Source of the DNA: Paracoccus litorisediminis
GTDB taxonomy: Bacteria; Pseudomonadota; Alphaproteobacteria; Rhodobacterales; Rhodobacteraceae
Assembly (NCBI RefSeq): GCF_009711205.1
Contig: NZ_WMIG01000016.1
Span: forward strand, 1-64,000
Direction: 5' to 3'
Length of the DNA: 64,000 bases
A program made the position numbers and the translations under genes. The notes under the pieces were generated by a model that was given only the letters and a program-made list of their open reading frames with translations, did not search any database and had not been told where the DNA came from. Position 1 is the stretch's first letter, and every line of letters begins with the position of its first letter. Of this stretch, positions 26,370 through 36,236 are shown piece by piece.

Positions 26370-28636
26370 TGGCGCAAGAGCCTGATCTTGTCATTTCCGC
26401 AGGGTTTTCCGACGCCCAGTTGGTCAAAGAGGCCAATAGAGTCGTCGAGATCTACCGCAAGAAAGGCGAGGAAGCCCAGAAAGCCTTCGTCGATGCGCAG
26501 GGCAAGGTCACCGACACCCAAGCCATGCGGGCGCATGTCAAGGAACTCGACAATCTGCAGAAGGCGTATGACCCGGTCTACCGTTCAGCGAAACAGTACG
26601 AGGCCGAAGTTGAGCGGTTGAACCGTGCGCTGAAGGTAGGGGCAGTCACGCAGGATCAGTATAACGAAAAGGTGTCGGAGGCTGCACGCAAGATGCAGGC
26701 TGCGGGTGCCAGCATCGAAACTGCAACCAAGCGCGGCAGTGGCGGTATCCAGAACTTCGCCTTTCAGGTCCAGGACTTTGCGGTCCAGGTATCGAACGGT
26801 ACGGCGGCATCCACGGCCCTCGGCCAACAGCTTCCCCAGCTCCTCGGCGGATTCGGCGCGCTCGGCGCGGTTCTGGGCGCAGTGGTCGCGGTTGGCGTGC
26901 CTCTGGCCGCGTCGTTCTTCTCGGCGGGCGAGGAAGCTGTTGAGTTGGACAAGACGATCAAGGAATTGACTACCGGGTTAGAGGCATTGCGCGAAGCCCA
27001 GGCGAATGCCGCCATGCCAGTCGAGGCGCTGACCGAGAAATACGGAGCCCTGGCTGATGAAATGGCGCGGGTGTTCCAGAACCAGCTTGCGATTGCGGCG
27101 CAAGAACTGGACGCCATGGGCAGTTCGATCGAGAAGGCCATCGCCGCGACCGCCGATCTCGATGGCATGGTGCGGCAGTTCGATGCACTCAAAGAGGCCT
27201 CGGATCGTGGCGTCCTGACCTATGACGAATATCTCGGTGCGCTGCGCGATCTTGAACTGCAGTTTGGGTTCACTGCAGCACAGGCGCTCCAGTACGAGAA
27301 CCTGATGGAGGCGGTCGCATCTGCTGATGGGCCCGAGCAGCAGGCACAGGCATGGCTGGCGGTAAATGACTGGATTGAGGCGAACCGCGACTCGCTGGCG
27401 GCACAGGGCGTCGCTGTCGATGACCTGATCAAGCAGACCAATGATCTGGCGGCAGGCTACGGCGATGCGCATGCGGCCGCCAGTGACATCGCGGCGGCTG
27501 CCGATGCCGGTGCTGTGGCTACCGACAACTGGGCGGCGGCGGCGGCTAATCTTGCTGCAAATCTGGAGGGTGCGGCCGGCGCTGCAGGTCGCGCGGCGGC
27601 GGCAGTTGGGGCTGCCATTGCCGCACAAAATCAGCAGGCCGGATTGGGCAGTGTTACAGGCCTTGATCCCTTCTCCGCTTCGTCAGGTCGGGCGCTGACG
27701 GCGGCGGCTGGCGGTAGCAATATTGCGCAGCAAGGCGAATTCGACCGGAATTGGCTGGTTCAGGTCGAGGCGCAGGAAAAGGCGCTGAAGGCCGCAGAAC
27801 GGGCGTCTGGCCGCCGGAGTGGTGGTTCCGGTCGAAAGGGCCGCAAATCTGGTGGTGGGCGTGAGAAAGAGCCGACCGATATCTTCGAAAGCGCCGTGCA
27901 GGACATCGCGAACCTAGAACGCCAGATCACACTGATCGGCAAATCCACCGAGGAAACCGCACGGATGCGGGCACAATGGGAAATGCTCGATGCCGCGAAG
28001 AAGGCGGGCATTCCGGTTACGGACGAAGTCAACGCGCAGATCGAGGCCCAGGCTGCGCAGGTCGGGCAGATGACGCTCGCGTTGGAGCAGGCGGAGGTGG
28101 CCCAGCGGCAGTTTGACGACGCGATGGACGGGATTGCCGATGCTTTCACCAATGCCTTGGTCGAAGGTGAAAGCTTGCGCGAAGGGCTGGCCGATGTGTT
28201 CAAGGGCATCGCAGCCGATCTGCTCAAATCCGGCATTCGACAGGCGATGATGTCATCATTCGGTGGAATCGGCGGGTTTGGTGCGCTCTTCGGCGGTGGC
28301 GATCCTCTGGCATCAGCATTGAGCGGTGCTGGCCTCAGCCCAGTCCAGTCTTTCGATGGCGGCGGATTTACCGGCCATGGCGCGCGGTCAGGAGGGCTGG
28401 ACGGGAAAGGTGGACGCCTTGCGGTCGTGCACCCAAACGAGACAATCCTCGACCATACCAAGGGGCAGGGGATGGGCGGCCTGACCGCTTCCTTCGCCCC
28501 GAGCATCCACCTGAACCCGGGCGTGACGCAGGCCGATTTGGCAATGGCGATGGCGGCGGCGCGGCGGGAATATGAGCAGAAGTTCCTGCCATTGCTGCGC
28601 AAAAACCTGCCCAAACATAAAGAGCGGTATGCCTGA
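26369..28636 (+). CDS. Tape measure protein
   Basis: This 755-aa protein has the usual long helical layout. The N-terminal region (residues 1-120) is coiled coil. A hydrophobic stretch follows at about 155-190 (LLGGFGALGAVLGAVVAVGV), then an alanine-rich helix with GAAGAAGRAAAAVGAAIAAQ. The C-terminal lambda-type segment reads FTNALVEGESLREGLADVFK, GIAADLLKSGIRQAMM, then FDGGGFTGHGARSGGLDGKG and RLAVVHPNETILDH. It fixes tail length and helps DNA entry. At this length the tail would be roughly 110 nm by the usual 1.5 Å per residue rule. Confidence 0.9.
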   Translation: MAQEPDLVISAGFSDAQLVKEANRVVEIYRKKGEEAQKAFVDAQGKVTDTQAMRAHVKELDNLQKAYDPVYRSAKQYEAEVERLNRALKVGAVTQDQYNEKVSEAARKMQAAGASIETATKRGSGGIQNFAFQVQDFAVQVSNGTAASTALGQQLPQLLGGFGALGAVLGAVVAVGVPLAASFFSAGEEAVELDKTIKELTTGLEALREAQANAAMPVEALTEKYGALADEMARVFQNQLAIAAQELDAMGSSIEKAIAATADLDGMVRQFDALKEASDRGVLTYDEYLGALRDLELQFGFTAAQALQYENLMEAVASADGPEQQAQAWLAVNDWIEANRDSLAAQGVAVDDLIKQTNDLAAGYGDAHAAASDIAAAADAGAVATDNWAAAAANLAANLEGAAGAAGRAAAAVGAAIAAQNQQAGLGSVTGLDPFSASSGRALTAAAGGSNIAQQGEFDRNWLVQVEAQEKALKAAERASGRRSGGSGRKGRKSGGGREKEPTDIFESAVQDIANLERQITLIGKSTEETARMRAQWEMLDAAKKAGIPVTDEVNAQIEAQAAQVGQMTLALEQAEVAQRQFDDAMDGIADAFTNALVEGESLREGLADVFKGIAADLLKSGIRQAMMSSFGGIGGFGALFGGGDPLASALSGAGLSPVQSFDGGGFTGHGARSGGLDGKGGRLAVVHPNETILDHTKGQGMGGLTASFAPSIHLNPGVTQADLAMAMAAARREYEQKFLPLLRKNLPKHKERYA

Positions 28637-29325
28637 TGGTCGAGTTGATCGAATGGGACCACGACATCGTCCGCCATCTGGATGTGTCGTATTTCATCCA
28701 ATGGACCAGCCGGGAGGCCGGGGCCAATCTGGCCGGGGTGTCGCAGATCCTGACGCCGATGATGGGCGTCTGGCGTGTGGATATCACCATGCCGCGTGAG
28801 TTCGACGGCACGCGGCTGAAGCAGTTCGAGGCGCTCGTCTCGCAGATGCGGGGGCGCTACAACGTCGCCAACTTGCCGGTCTGCGATCCTTATAAATACG
28901 ACGCGGGCGTCAGCCCCCGTCAGTACCCTTTCGATGATGGTCAATGGTTCTCGGATGGCACGGGTTTTTCGGACGGCACCGGCGGTGTGCAACCGCTCAT
29001 TCTGACCGCCGACGTCGCCATCGGTGCCAACCAGCTTTACCTCGATCTGACCAACCCGGTGCGTCCGGCTCCGCGGGTTGGCGATCACTTCAGCTCCGGT
29101 GGCTTTCTGTACCGGGTGGTTGCCCGCAACAGCGCGGGATGGGTCAAATTCGAGCCTTCCGCACGCGCCGCCATGGCCACCGGCAACGCCCCCAACTTCT
29201 CGGCACCGCGCTTCTATGGCCGCTTCATTGACGACAGCCAGGGCCAGCGCACGCGCGAGTTCCTGCGCTGGGGGTCCAGCATCACCCTGTCCTTCGTCGA
29301 AGCCTTCGATCGGAGCTTCACATGA
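28636..29325 (+). CDS. Distal tail protein, unassigned
   Basis: This 229-aa protein (IEWDHDIVRHLDVSYFIQWT, MMGVWRVDITMPREFDGTRL, LRWGSSITLSFVEAFDRSFT) is beta-rich and lies directly after the tape measure, the position of the distal tail / baseplate hub protein. The start overlaps the tape-measure stop (TGATGG). I do not recognise a named family. Confidence 0.7.
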   Translation: MVELIEWDHDIVRHLDVSYFIQWTSREAGANLAGVSQILTPMMGVWRVDITMPREFDGTRLKQFEALVSQMRGRYNVANLPVCDPYKYDAGVSPRQYPFDDGQWFSDGTGFSDGTGGVQPLILTADVAIGANQLYLDLTNPVRPAPRVGDHFSSGGFLYRVVARNSAGWVKFEPSARAAMATGNAPNFSAPRFYGRFIDDSQGQRTREFLRWGSSITLSFVEAFDRSFT

Positions 29326-29894
29326 CGCCTGCGCTTGCCGCCTTCCTCGACACCGACCCGGAAGTGGTGCCGCTGGTCCGGCTGTTTCACCTGAACTTCG
29401 GCTCGGTCCAGTATTACCTGAACGAGACGGAAGTGCCGTTGACCTTCGACGGTCAGCTCTGGCAGCCATCCTATGGCTGGATCGGGGCCGATCCGATCTC
29501 GATCGAGGCCAGCCCGTTCGAAGCGAATGCGGCCTATTACACGGTCTGGAATGTCGGCACCAAGCAAGGCGCGGACCTGGCCTATGAGGCCCTGAACAAT
29601 CCGGCCAGCTGGTCGGGCAAGAGCGTGCGCCAGCTTTGGGCGGTGCGCGGCTTTCCGAATGACGCCATCGTCATGCATGTCGGCCGCATCGTCGACGTGA
29701 CCCCGCGCGAGAATGTCGGGCTGGCCGAGATCCGCATCCGGGCGGAGACGCTGGCGGCCTCGCGCAATTACACGCCGCTGGGCGAATACACGCCCCGCGA
29801 CCAGGCACGGCGCTATCCCGGCGTGGTCGATCGTGGCCTCGATTATGTCGCCGCCATGCCCGGCAAGAAGATCAAGGGCTGGCTGCGCGGCTGA
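29322..29894 (+). CDS. Tail tip protein, DUF2163/DUF1833-like
   Basis: This 190-aa protein (VVPLVRLFHLNFGSVQYYLN, EVPLTFDGQLWQPSYGWIGA, DVTPRENVGLAEIRIRAETL) ends with YTPRDQARRYPGVVDRGLDY, a tail seen in phage/GTA baseplate proteins of the DUF2163/DUF1833 kind. It begins 4 bases inside the preceding gene and ends at the start of the peptidase-like gene. A structural hub role is likely; the exact family is uncertain. Confidence 0.68.
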   Translation: MTPALAAFLDTDPEVVPLVRLFHLNFGSVQYYLNETEVPLTFDGQLWQPSYGWIGADPISIEASPFEANAAYYTVWNVGTKQGADLAYEALNNPASWSGKSVRQLWAVRGFPNDAIVMHVGRIVDVTPRENVGLAEIRIRAETLAASRNYTPLGEYTPRDQARRYPGVVDRGLDYVAAMPGKKIKGWLRG

Positions 29895-30262
29895 TGCAGC
29901 AGCTTGATGATTACGTCCAGCGCACGGCCTTGCTGCCGTGGGAATGGGGCGTGCAGGACTGCACCATCTGGGTGGCGGACTGGTGCCTGCTGCGCTGGGG
30001 CTTCGATCCGGCGTGCCGGTTCCGGGGGCGTTACCGCAGTGCCGCCGGCGCCCATCACCTGACGGCTTGCGGGCTGGTGGTGCGGGTGGGGCCGGAGATC
30101 CCGCTGCCGCGCAAACCGGTCGCGGGCGACGGCGATCCGGGCGTCATCGACATCACCGGCCGCCAGGTTGCGGCCATCAGGTCGGGCAGCCACTGGCTGT
30201 TTCGGACCCCGCGCGGCGTCGGCATGGCGCGGCGCGACGCAATCGCAATTTGGGGTGAATGA
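29894..30262 (+). CDS. Tail-associated DUF6950/NlpC-like protein
   Basis: This 122-aa protein has WEWGVQDCTIWVADWCLLRW (cysteine at about residue 22 as likely nucleophile), FRGRYRSAAGAHHL and VIDITGRQVAAIRSGSHWLF. This matches the DUF6950 family, related to NlpC/P60 cell-wall peptidases. Tail-tip copies are thought to help local peptidoglycan opening during DNA entry. Whether this one is active is uncertain, because a clear catalytic histidine after the cysteine is not obvious. Confidence 0.72.
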   Translation: MQQLDDYVQRTALLPWEWGVQDCTIWVADWCLLRWGFDPACRFRGRYRSAAGAHHLTACGLVVRVGPEIPLPRKPVAGDGDPGVIDITGRQVAAIRSGSHWLFRTPRGVGMARRDAIAIWGE

Positions 30263-32308
30263 ATGCCACAGGTAGGAGCTTGGGTCGCGACGGCGCTGCT
30301 CGGGTCGGCGGCGGCAGCCGGTGCCGCCGGTGCCGTGGTCGCCGGGCTGGTCAACCTGGCGGTCAGCGCCGTGATCAGCATGGCGGTGGCCAAGATCAAC
30401 GCGCCGAAGGGGCCTCGCCCCTCGGAGCTCACCACGGAGCTGAAGTCCAGCAACGCCAAGCGGATTCGACATCTGGGCCGGGTCCGGGCCAGCGGCACGG
30501 TGGTTTTCTACGAATGGGCGGATGTCGGCTTCACCCGGCGGCTGTTCAAGCTGATCGCGGTGGCGGATGGCGGCATGACCAATGTCGTGCGCTGGTATCT
30601 GGATGGCCAGCCGGTCAGTGTCGATGCCGATGGCTATGTGACCACGGCGCCGTGGAACAAGGGCAATATCCGCCTGCGCTACCGCAAGGGCTTGGTGAGC
30701 GATGAGTGGGACGGTGGGAACTGGGCAGAGATGCGCAGCGCCTTTCCGGGCTACTGGACCACCGATCACCGGCTGCGCGGCATCGGCACCCTTCTCGCCA
30801 CCTTCGATGATGTGGACGGCGAGGACATTGCCGAGGTCTATTCCGGCGGCGAACCGGAAGTCTCGGCGCTGATCGACGGCGCCCCCTGCTACTGGATCCC
30901 GTCCGACGATTTTGCCCATAGCCGCAACCCGGCGCGCCAGCTTTGCGATGTGCTGGTCAATCCGACCTTCGGCCCGCTGGCGGCAGCCGATATCAATACT
31001 GGCTCTTTGGCCGGCGCGCGGGCGGTCGCGGTCGAGGAGATTGCCACGGCTGGCGGGACCCGCGAGCGCTACCAGTCTGGCATCAGCTTCGCGATGTCCG
31101 ATCCGTTCAAGGATGTCGCCCAGAAACTGCTCGATGCCATGGGCGGTCGCGCCTGGATCGATACCGATGGCCGGCTGAAGGTCGAGGCAGGCGCATGGAC
31201 CCCGCCGACGGTCACCATCCTTGAGCGCCACATTGTCGAGATGGAATACGGGGCAGGGACCGAACGCATCAAGCGCGTCACCAGCCTGCAGCCGACCTAT
31301 GTCGCGCCCGAGGTGCGTTGGCAGGAAACCGTCGCCGATATCTGGGAGGATACCGACGCCATTGCCAAATGGGGCGAGGGCGAGCCCAAGGGCGTCGACC
31401 TGCTGGCCGTGCAGCATCACGGCCAGGCGCGGCATCTGTGCAAGCAGATGCTGGCCCGGATGAACCCGGCCCGGCGCATGACCCTGACCCTGCGCGCCTT
31501 TGGCTTGCGGCTGCTGGGGGAGCCGTGGGTGGCGGTGCATATCCCCCGCCTCGGGCTGAGCAATACCCCGTTCTGGGTCGATAGCTGGGGCTTTGACGGC
31601 ACCAATGTCACGGTCGAACTGATCGAGGCCGATCCGGCGTCGTTCAGCTGGAGTGCGGCGCAGGATGGCGAGCCTCCGACCGAGGCGGAGGAATTCGACC
31701 GCGCCACCCTGACCTTCAGCACGACGGTCGACAGCCTGACCGTCGTCACCGACGACGGCGCGCCCTATCTCCGCGTCTCCGGGACCTATGCCGCCTCCTG
31801 GGGCTATATCGGCATGATCCAGTTCCGCCGCACCGGGTCGAGCGAATGGACCGATGGCATCCGCGAGACCGCCGCCAGCGGGCAATATCGCTACCGCACC
31901 CCGCCACTGGCCGATGGCGGCACCTATCAGCTCCGCAGCTATGTCGCGCCCGGCGGGCAGACCTGGAAGCAGAAATCCACCCCGGTCGTGGTCTCGGATA
32001 TCGACATCGTCGCCAATGCGACCGCCCCCGATGCCCCGGTGGTGATCTCGGAGAGCGGCACATCCGGGGGCACGCTGTCGGTCACCTTCGGCCCCGATCT
32101 CGGGGTCAATTATCGCCGCACCGGGCTTTATCGCGGCCCGGTCGGCACCCCCTTTGGTTCGGCGGCTTTCGTCAAGTGGACCTACGCCACCTCGGCGGAA
32201 GTGACGATGACCGACGCCATTCCGGGCGGTGGCGCGCGCTACTGGCTGCAGTCCGAGAACCAATCTGGCGTCCCCTCGGCTGCGGCCTTGGTCGGCAATT
32301 TTTCCTAA
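30263..32308 (+). CDS. Tail tip / host specificity protein
   Basis: This 681-aa protein starts with a hydrophobic glycine/alanine segment (ATALLGSAAAAGAAGAVVAG), as in phage central tail-tip proteins. The body resembles J-like proteins (KRIRHLGRVRASGTVVFYEW, AYWIPSDDFAHSRNPARQLC-type region, KRVTSLQPTYVAPEVRWQET). The last 180 residues are fibronectin-III-like beta domains (GGTYQLRSYVAPGGQTWKQK). It forms the tail tip that carries fibres and helps choose the host. Confidence 0.82.
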   Translation: MPQVGAWVATALLGSAAAAGAAGAVVAGLVNLAVSAVISMAVAKINAPKGPRPSELTTELKSSNAKRIRHLGRVRASGTVVFYEWADVGFTRRLFKLIAVADGGMTNVVRWYLDGQPVSVDADGYVTTAPWNKGNIRLRYRKGLVSDEWDGGNWAEMRSAFPGYWTTDHRLRGIGTLLATFDDVDGEDIAEVYSGGEPEVSALIDGAPCYWIPSDDFAHSRNPARQLCDVLVNPTFGPLAAADINTGSLAGARAVAVEEIATAGGTRERYQSGISFAMSDPFKDVAQKLLDAMGGRAWIDTDGRLKVEAGAWTPPTVTILERHIVEMEYGAGTERIKRVTSLQPTYVAPEVRWQETVADIWEDTDAIAKWGEGEPKGVDLLAVQHHGQARHLCKQMLARMNPARRMTLTLRAFGLRLLGEPWVAVHIPRLGLSNTPFWVDSWGFDGTNVTVELIEADPASFSWSAAQDGEPPTEAEEFDRATLTFSTTVDSLTVVTDDGAPYLRVSGTYAASWGYIGMIQFRRTGSSEWTDGIRETAASGQYRYRTPPLADGGTYQLRSYVAPGGQTWKQKSTPVVVSDIDIVANATAPDAPVVISESGTSGGTLSVTFGPDLGVNYRRTGLYRGPVGTPFGSAAFVKWTYATSAEVTMTDAIPGGGARYWLQSENQSGVPSAAALVGNFS

Positions 32309-32322
32309 TCACGAGGGCAGTA

Positions 32323-35256
32323 ATGTCATTCACCTCCGAATCGAACGCCGCATATGTGAATGGCGCGCCGGTGTCCAAGGCCAGCATCCGAACGCTCTGG
32401 GCTGCCGTTGATGGCATCGTCACCAACGGCGGCAAGGTGTTCTATACCCGTGCTGAAGCTGTATCATTCGGACAGGTCAATCTGCCCAGCATCATCAGCC
32501 GGATTCTGGTGGCCAACAGCGACTATCTTGAAGTGCGCGGGGCAGGTGCCACAGACGATCAGTTGTTCATCACTTTCCCCAATTGGGGGGTCTTGGCACG
32601 CTTCCCCCGGAAAGAGTTTATCGAGGCTATGAGCAGCGCAGGGGATACCCTATCGCTCAATACCTCAAGCTCAACCGCGCAGAACTTGGTTGCAACGATA
32701 CCCTCTGCCCAAGCGCACATCTCAATGGGCAGTGTCGGGGTCAGGGTGGTTTTCGGATGGGTGACCTCAAACACGGGGGCCGATCCTACCATTACCATTG
32801 GCTCCGATGTTTGGACCATCAAAAGCCGTTCAGGGGCGGCTTTGGCGGCTGCTGATCTGGTGGGTGGGTCTCGATACACCGCTACCGTCGCGCATGTGGC
32901 CAACAAGCTTCTTCGGCTGGCCCCGGCGGTCCAGATTGCTGACATCAACGGCTTGGTAGCTTCGTTTGTCGCTCAGAACAACACAAGCGTTGCCGGAGAT
33001 ACCATTGCTCTGGTTAACGATACCACCAGTGCCAATGCGCTGACCTGCTCTATTCCAGCGGCCCAAGCACACATTCCATTCAACGTAACCAATCAGCGTA
33101 GCCAGGTGACTTGGCCAAACACGAATACATCCGCTGATCCGACGATCACTCTCGGCGGTCTAATTTACACCCTGAAGAACCGCGACGGAAATGCGCTCGC
33201 TGCTGGCGACCTGCAAGGGGGGCGGCGGCTCACCTTGGTCAATACCCATACCACCAACCGCATTCTGCGAGTGGTAGAGGCGTTGCAACAGGCCGATATC
33301 AACGGCCTCGCTCCGAAGCTCACGTCACTGACCAATGCCAGCAATCAGGGCGACACGGCCACGCTGCGAACCTCGGCGGGCGGCACGGCACAGGCCATCA
33401 CATGCACGCTTGAAAGCGGCCAGTCCACAATGGCGTTTCAGCTATTCACGGCGTTTGAGTTCACCTGGACGACGACAAATACAGGCCCTGATCCGACGAT
33501 CACGCTGGCGTCGCTGGCTTACACGATCAAGAACTGTGATGGTAACGCGCTGGCTGCCGGAGATCTAAAGGGCGGCGTCCGGTATCGGGCGTGGTTGTCG
33601 AACACATCGACCCGAGTTCTACGATTGATCGGCGTGACCAGTTTTGCCGATTTGAACGGCACGGTATCGTTCGGCATTGGGGAGGTCCTTGAGGACGGTT
33701 CTCGCGATCTGCTGACCATCACACAAGACGCGACCGAAAGCGGCACCCCCGAGACCCGCGCCCTGATCCGCGCCGAGGCTGATGGATTGAACCTGCGGGC
33801 ATCGCTTGGAATGCTGCAAGACCTGTTCGACCGGGCGCGGCTGGCTGGGCTGCTGAACGGTGACAGCGGGTCGGAGTATTCCGCGGGGTTGGACTACCTG
33901 CCTGCAGCTGCCACGATGCTTGATCGTCGCGTTGCGGGTGTCACCCAAAAAGTAGGAGATGCCGGGATCGGCGCCGCGGCGCGATATACCGACACGGCCC
34001 ACAATGGCGCTTGGTCATGGCTCTATGAACGTTGCTCTATAGTCATCGCTCTTGGTCAGTCCAACGGGCTACAGCCGATTATGCTTGGCCCGCTGGAATA
34101 CAACACGGCCAAAACACCGGCACATGTGTTGATGCCGAACGATCAGTCCGGCACGGCTGGTCAGGGGGGCCTGCGGGGATGGGACGGGCTGGTTCCAACG
34201 GTCTCGTTCACGGCATTGGTTCCCGCCGTGTCGAACGGGGCGCAATCCAGTGCTGAAGCCTTCGCTTCAGCGGCCAATGCGCTTGATCCTCGTGGCGCGC
34301 AACTCTGGCTGGCCGGCAACGAAAGCGTCGGGGGCGCGGGCTTGCGAGGCACCACCGCATCCACTTGCATCTGGAAAACCACGACTGAGGTTCGTGCCAA
34401 TGCCCGCACGAATACGATCAACAAGGTCACCCAGATGATCGCGCTTTCTCCGGTTCCGCCTTCGCAAATTGTGCTGATGCTTACCCACGGGGAAACCAAC
34501 CGCCGCGATCCGATGGAGGAATACCGCGACGATCTGGTGGCCTACATGAACGATGTTGAGGCCGATCTGGCCTTTACCGGCTTGCCCATCTTGTGGCTGG
34601 TTGATCAGGTCGGGGGCAACAACACCGCAGGTGGCAACGACAACGGTAGCGACTGGCCGTCCAAGCGGGCGCTTTTCGAAGCTTGTGCTATCAAGAAGGC
34701 GGCGGAAAGCAACTGCATCATGATCGGCCCCCGTTATCACCTGAAAATGGGTACAGCCGCTGGTGGTGCGCCCGATACCATCCACCATGGTTATCATGAG
34801 CAAATCCGCCTGCGCGAGATGCACGCTGCGGCCTATGTCGCATGGGTGCGCGGGGTAGACTGGTATGCCGCCACGCCGGTATCGGCAGTGCGGACGGGCC
34901 AGACTGTCGTCGTCAGTTACGACAGCATCACGCCGCTGGTGATCGACCCCGATATGCTTGATTCGGGAGTTGCTGAGGTCAATCATGGGTTCTTCATCAA
35001 CCAAGGCGCCGGAACCCTTATCACTTCGGTTGAGCAAGCAGGTCCTCGCAGCTTCCGCTTGACCCTTGATCGGGTGCCGCCCGCCGATGCCCGCGTGGCA
35101 ATGACCTGGCGTCGTCCCGCGGTGGGCGAAGCTGATACCCGGTATACCGTAGGGGCTGGCTCTATCCGGGAAGCTTGGTCTCAGATGGGACCTATATCGG
35201 GCGATGCGATCTATCGTCCCATGATTTCCCTTCCTATTAACATCACCGTGGAGTGA
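32323..35256 (+). CDS. Tail fibre with three repeats and SASA-type esterase domain
   Basis: This 977-aa protein is modular. Residues 1-100 form an attachment region. Three degenerate repeats of about 105 aa lie at roughly 105-210, 222-330 and 340-445, each with ADPTIT, then WTIKSRSG/YTLKNRDG/YTIKNCDG + ALAA-DL-GG and a closing ADING/ADLNG. The linker is 450-570. A carbohydrate-esterase-like domain (about 570-850) has GQSN (Ser580), HGETN (722-726) and a D-x-x-H-H-x-x-H region (PDTIHHGYHEQIRLREM, about 817-833), as in SASA/SGNH acetylesterases. The C-terminal 120 residues form a beta domain. It probably binds and deacetylates surface polysaccharide. Start at 32323; the frame is open far upstream, but that part is a shadow of the tip gene. 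Confidence 0.82.
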   Translation: MSFTSESNAAYVNGAPVSKASIRTLWAAVDGIVTNGGKVFYTRAEAVSFGQVNLPSIISRILVANSDYLEVRGAGATDDQLFITFPNWGVLARFPRKEFIEAMSSAGDTLSLNTSSSTAQNLVATIPSAQAHISMGSVGVRVVFGWVTSNTGADPTITIGSDVWTIKSRSGAALAAADLVGGSRYTATVAHVANKLLRLAPAVQIADINGLVASFVAQNNTSVAGDTIALVNDTTSANALTCSIPAAQAHIPFNVTNQRSQVTWPNTNTSADPTITLGGLIYTLKNRDGNALAAGDLQGGRRLTLVNTHTTNRILRVVEALQQADINGLAPKLTSLTNASNQGDTATLRTSAGGTAQAITCTLESGQSTMAFQLFTAFEFTWTTTNTGPDPTITLASLAYTIKNCDGNALAAGDLKGGVRYRAWLSNTSTRVLRLIGVTSFADLNGTVSFGIGEVLEDGSRDLLTITQDATESGTPETRALIRAEADGLNLRASLGMLQDLFDRARLAGLLNGDSGSEYSAGLDYLPAAATMLDRRVAGVTQKVGDAGIGAAARYTDTAHNGAWSWLYERCSIVIALGQSNGLQPIMLGPLEYNTAKTPAHVLMPNDQSGTAGQGGLRGWDGLVPTVSFTALVPAVSNGAQSSAEAFASAANALDPRGAQLWLAGNESVGGAGLRGTTASTCIWKTTTEVRANARTNTINKVTQMIALSPVPPSQIVLMLTHGETNRRDPMEEYRDDLVAYMNDVEADLAFTGLPILWLVDQVGGNNTAGGNDNGSDWPSKRALFEACAIKKAAESNCIMIGPRYHLKMGTAAGGAPDTIHHGYHEQIRLREMHAAAYVAWVRGVDWYAATPVSAVRTGQTVVVSYDSITPLVIDPDMLDSGVAEVNHGFFINQGAGTLITSVEQAGPRSFRLTLDRVPPADARVAMTWRRPAVGEADTRYTVGAGSIREAWSQMGPISGDAIYRPMISLPINITVE

Positions 35257-35259
35257 ACC

Positions 35260-35940
35260 ATGCCAGTTCCAGTCGCCGCTCCGACAGGGGTAGACCTCTC
35301 GGGGGCTGCGCTTCCGGTCAGACTGACCATTCCCCAGAAACTCTCCGCCATCGCGGGCTTCGTTGGGGCTTGGTACACCCCAGAATACTCAGCGGGTTCT
35401 TGGCCCGCTAAGTATGGCGCGGGCATATCCACTGCGGTGAGTGCGGTAGTACCCGCGAAGGTATTCAAAAATATTGGAGGTGCATCAACCAGATGTGTGG
35501 GCATGACCGGGGTCAACACGTTGCAGGCGGCGGGGACGTTCACGAGCGGGATGAGCCTTTCGCTTGCCCTCAACCTGGTGATCGAGACGGGGGCGGCTCA
35601 ATACCTGCTCGGCGGTGCCCCTGGCTGGAACCTGAACTGGCGCAATTCCGACAAGATGCTGCGGATCAACAGCACCGATCTGGCGGTTGTGAATAACGGC
35701 AACAGGATCATCATCATGTATCAAGGCGCATCGGAAATCGCCGTAGAGGTCGACAATATCATTGTCGGGACTGTGCCCATGGCGGGCGCACCGATCACGT
35801 CCCTTGCAATCGGCAACCGCCAAATCAGCGACCAGACTGGCGGGTTAGTCGGCGCGGTCTATCGCTATGCGCTCGCCACTGCGGATCTGCGCGGCACCGA
35901 CGATGAGGGCCTGTTCCGCGAGATTATGACTAGTTTCTAG
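35260..35940 (+). CDS. Second fibre/receptor-binding protein candidate
   Basis: This 226-aa protein starts MPVPVAAPTGVDLSGAALPV. The main body (MSLSLALNLVIETGAAQYLL, NRIIIMYQGASEIAVEVDNI, ITSLAIGNRQISDQTGGLVG, AVYRYALATADL) has the strand pattern of concanavalin/LamG-like lectin folds. It lies 3 bases after the fibre gene and is likely a co-expressed fibre tip or accessory. No family name is certain. Confidence 0.6.
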   Translation: MPVPVAAPTGVDLSGAALPVRLTIPQKLSAIAGFVGAWYTPEYSAGSWPAKYGAGISTAVSAVVPAKVFKNIGGASTRCVGMTGVNTLQAAGTFTSGMSLSLALNLVIETGAAQYLLGGAPGWNLNWRNSDKMLRINSTDLAVVNNGNRIIIMYQGASEIAVEVDNIIVGTVPMAGAPITSLAIGNRQISDQTGGLVGAVYRYALATADLRGTDDEGLFREIMTSF

Positions 35941-36125
35941 CGCTTTTTCGGCTGGATCGGGATGAGAATTTCCCGCGCGACGACAGCGGCGGCCCGCCAT
36001 TGTTGGCGTTCCCCATCGCTGACCATCCCCCACGGCAACACAATCCCGCTGCTGTCCTGCTCCAATTTGCCGTGCGCTTCATAAAGACGTGCTGCAACAA
36101 AGTCGTTTTGGGAATCGGTGGTCAT
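35937..36125 (-). CDS. Small hypothetical protein opposite the tail genes
   Basis: This 62-aa product starts MTTDSQNDFVAARLYEAHGK and ends VAREILIPIQPKKR. It runs against the tail operon and overlaps the lectin-like gene's end by 4 bases. The LYEAH...ERQQWRAAA pattern is seen in small phage proteins of unknown role. It is probably expressed separately from the late operon. Confidence 0.5.
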   Translation of the reverse strand: MTTDSQNDFVAARLYEAHGKLEQDSSGIVLPWGMVSDGERQQWRAAAVVAREILIPIQPKKR

Positions 36126-36186
36126 GACAGCTCCCAAATGCACCTGCAGATGATGTGGGCGAGTCGTCGGAAAACGCATTCTATTT

Positions 36187-36212
36187 GGCCTTCCCGAGGG
36201 GCGGCTTTTTTT
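36187..36212 (+). terminator. Probable terminator at the end of the tail operon
   Basis: GGCCTTCCC and GGGGCGGC form an imperfect stem followed by seven T residues, in the gap after the tail genes and before the membrane-protein cargo gene. Confidence 0.55.
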
Positions 36213-36236
36213 GTGACCAACTCACGCGGAGACGTC

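Noticed and set aside
27760-29469. 569-codon frame antisense to the tape measure and distal tail genes
   Set aside because: Opposite two supported structural genes; serine/proline/arginine-rich text with no motif.
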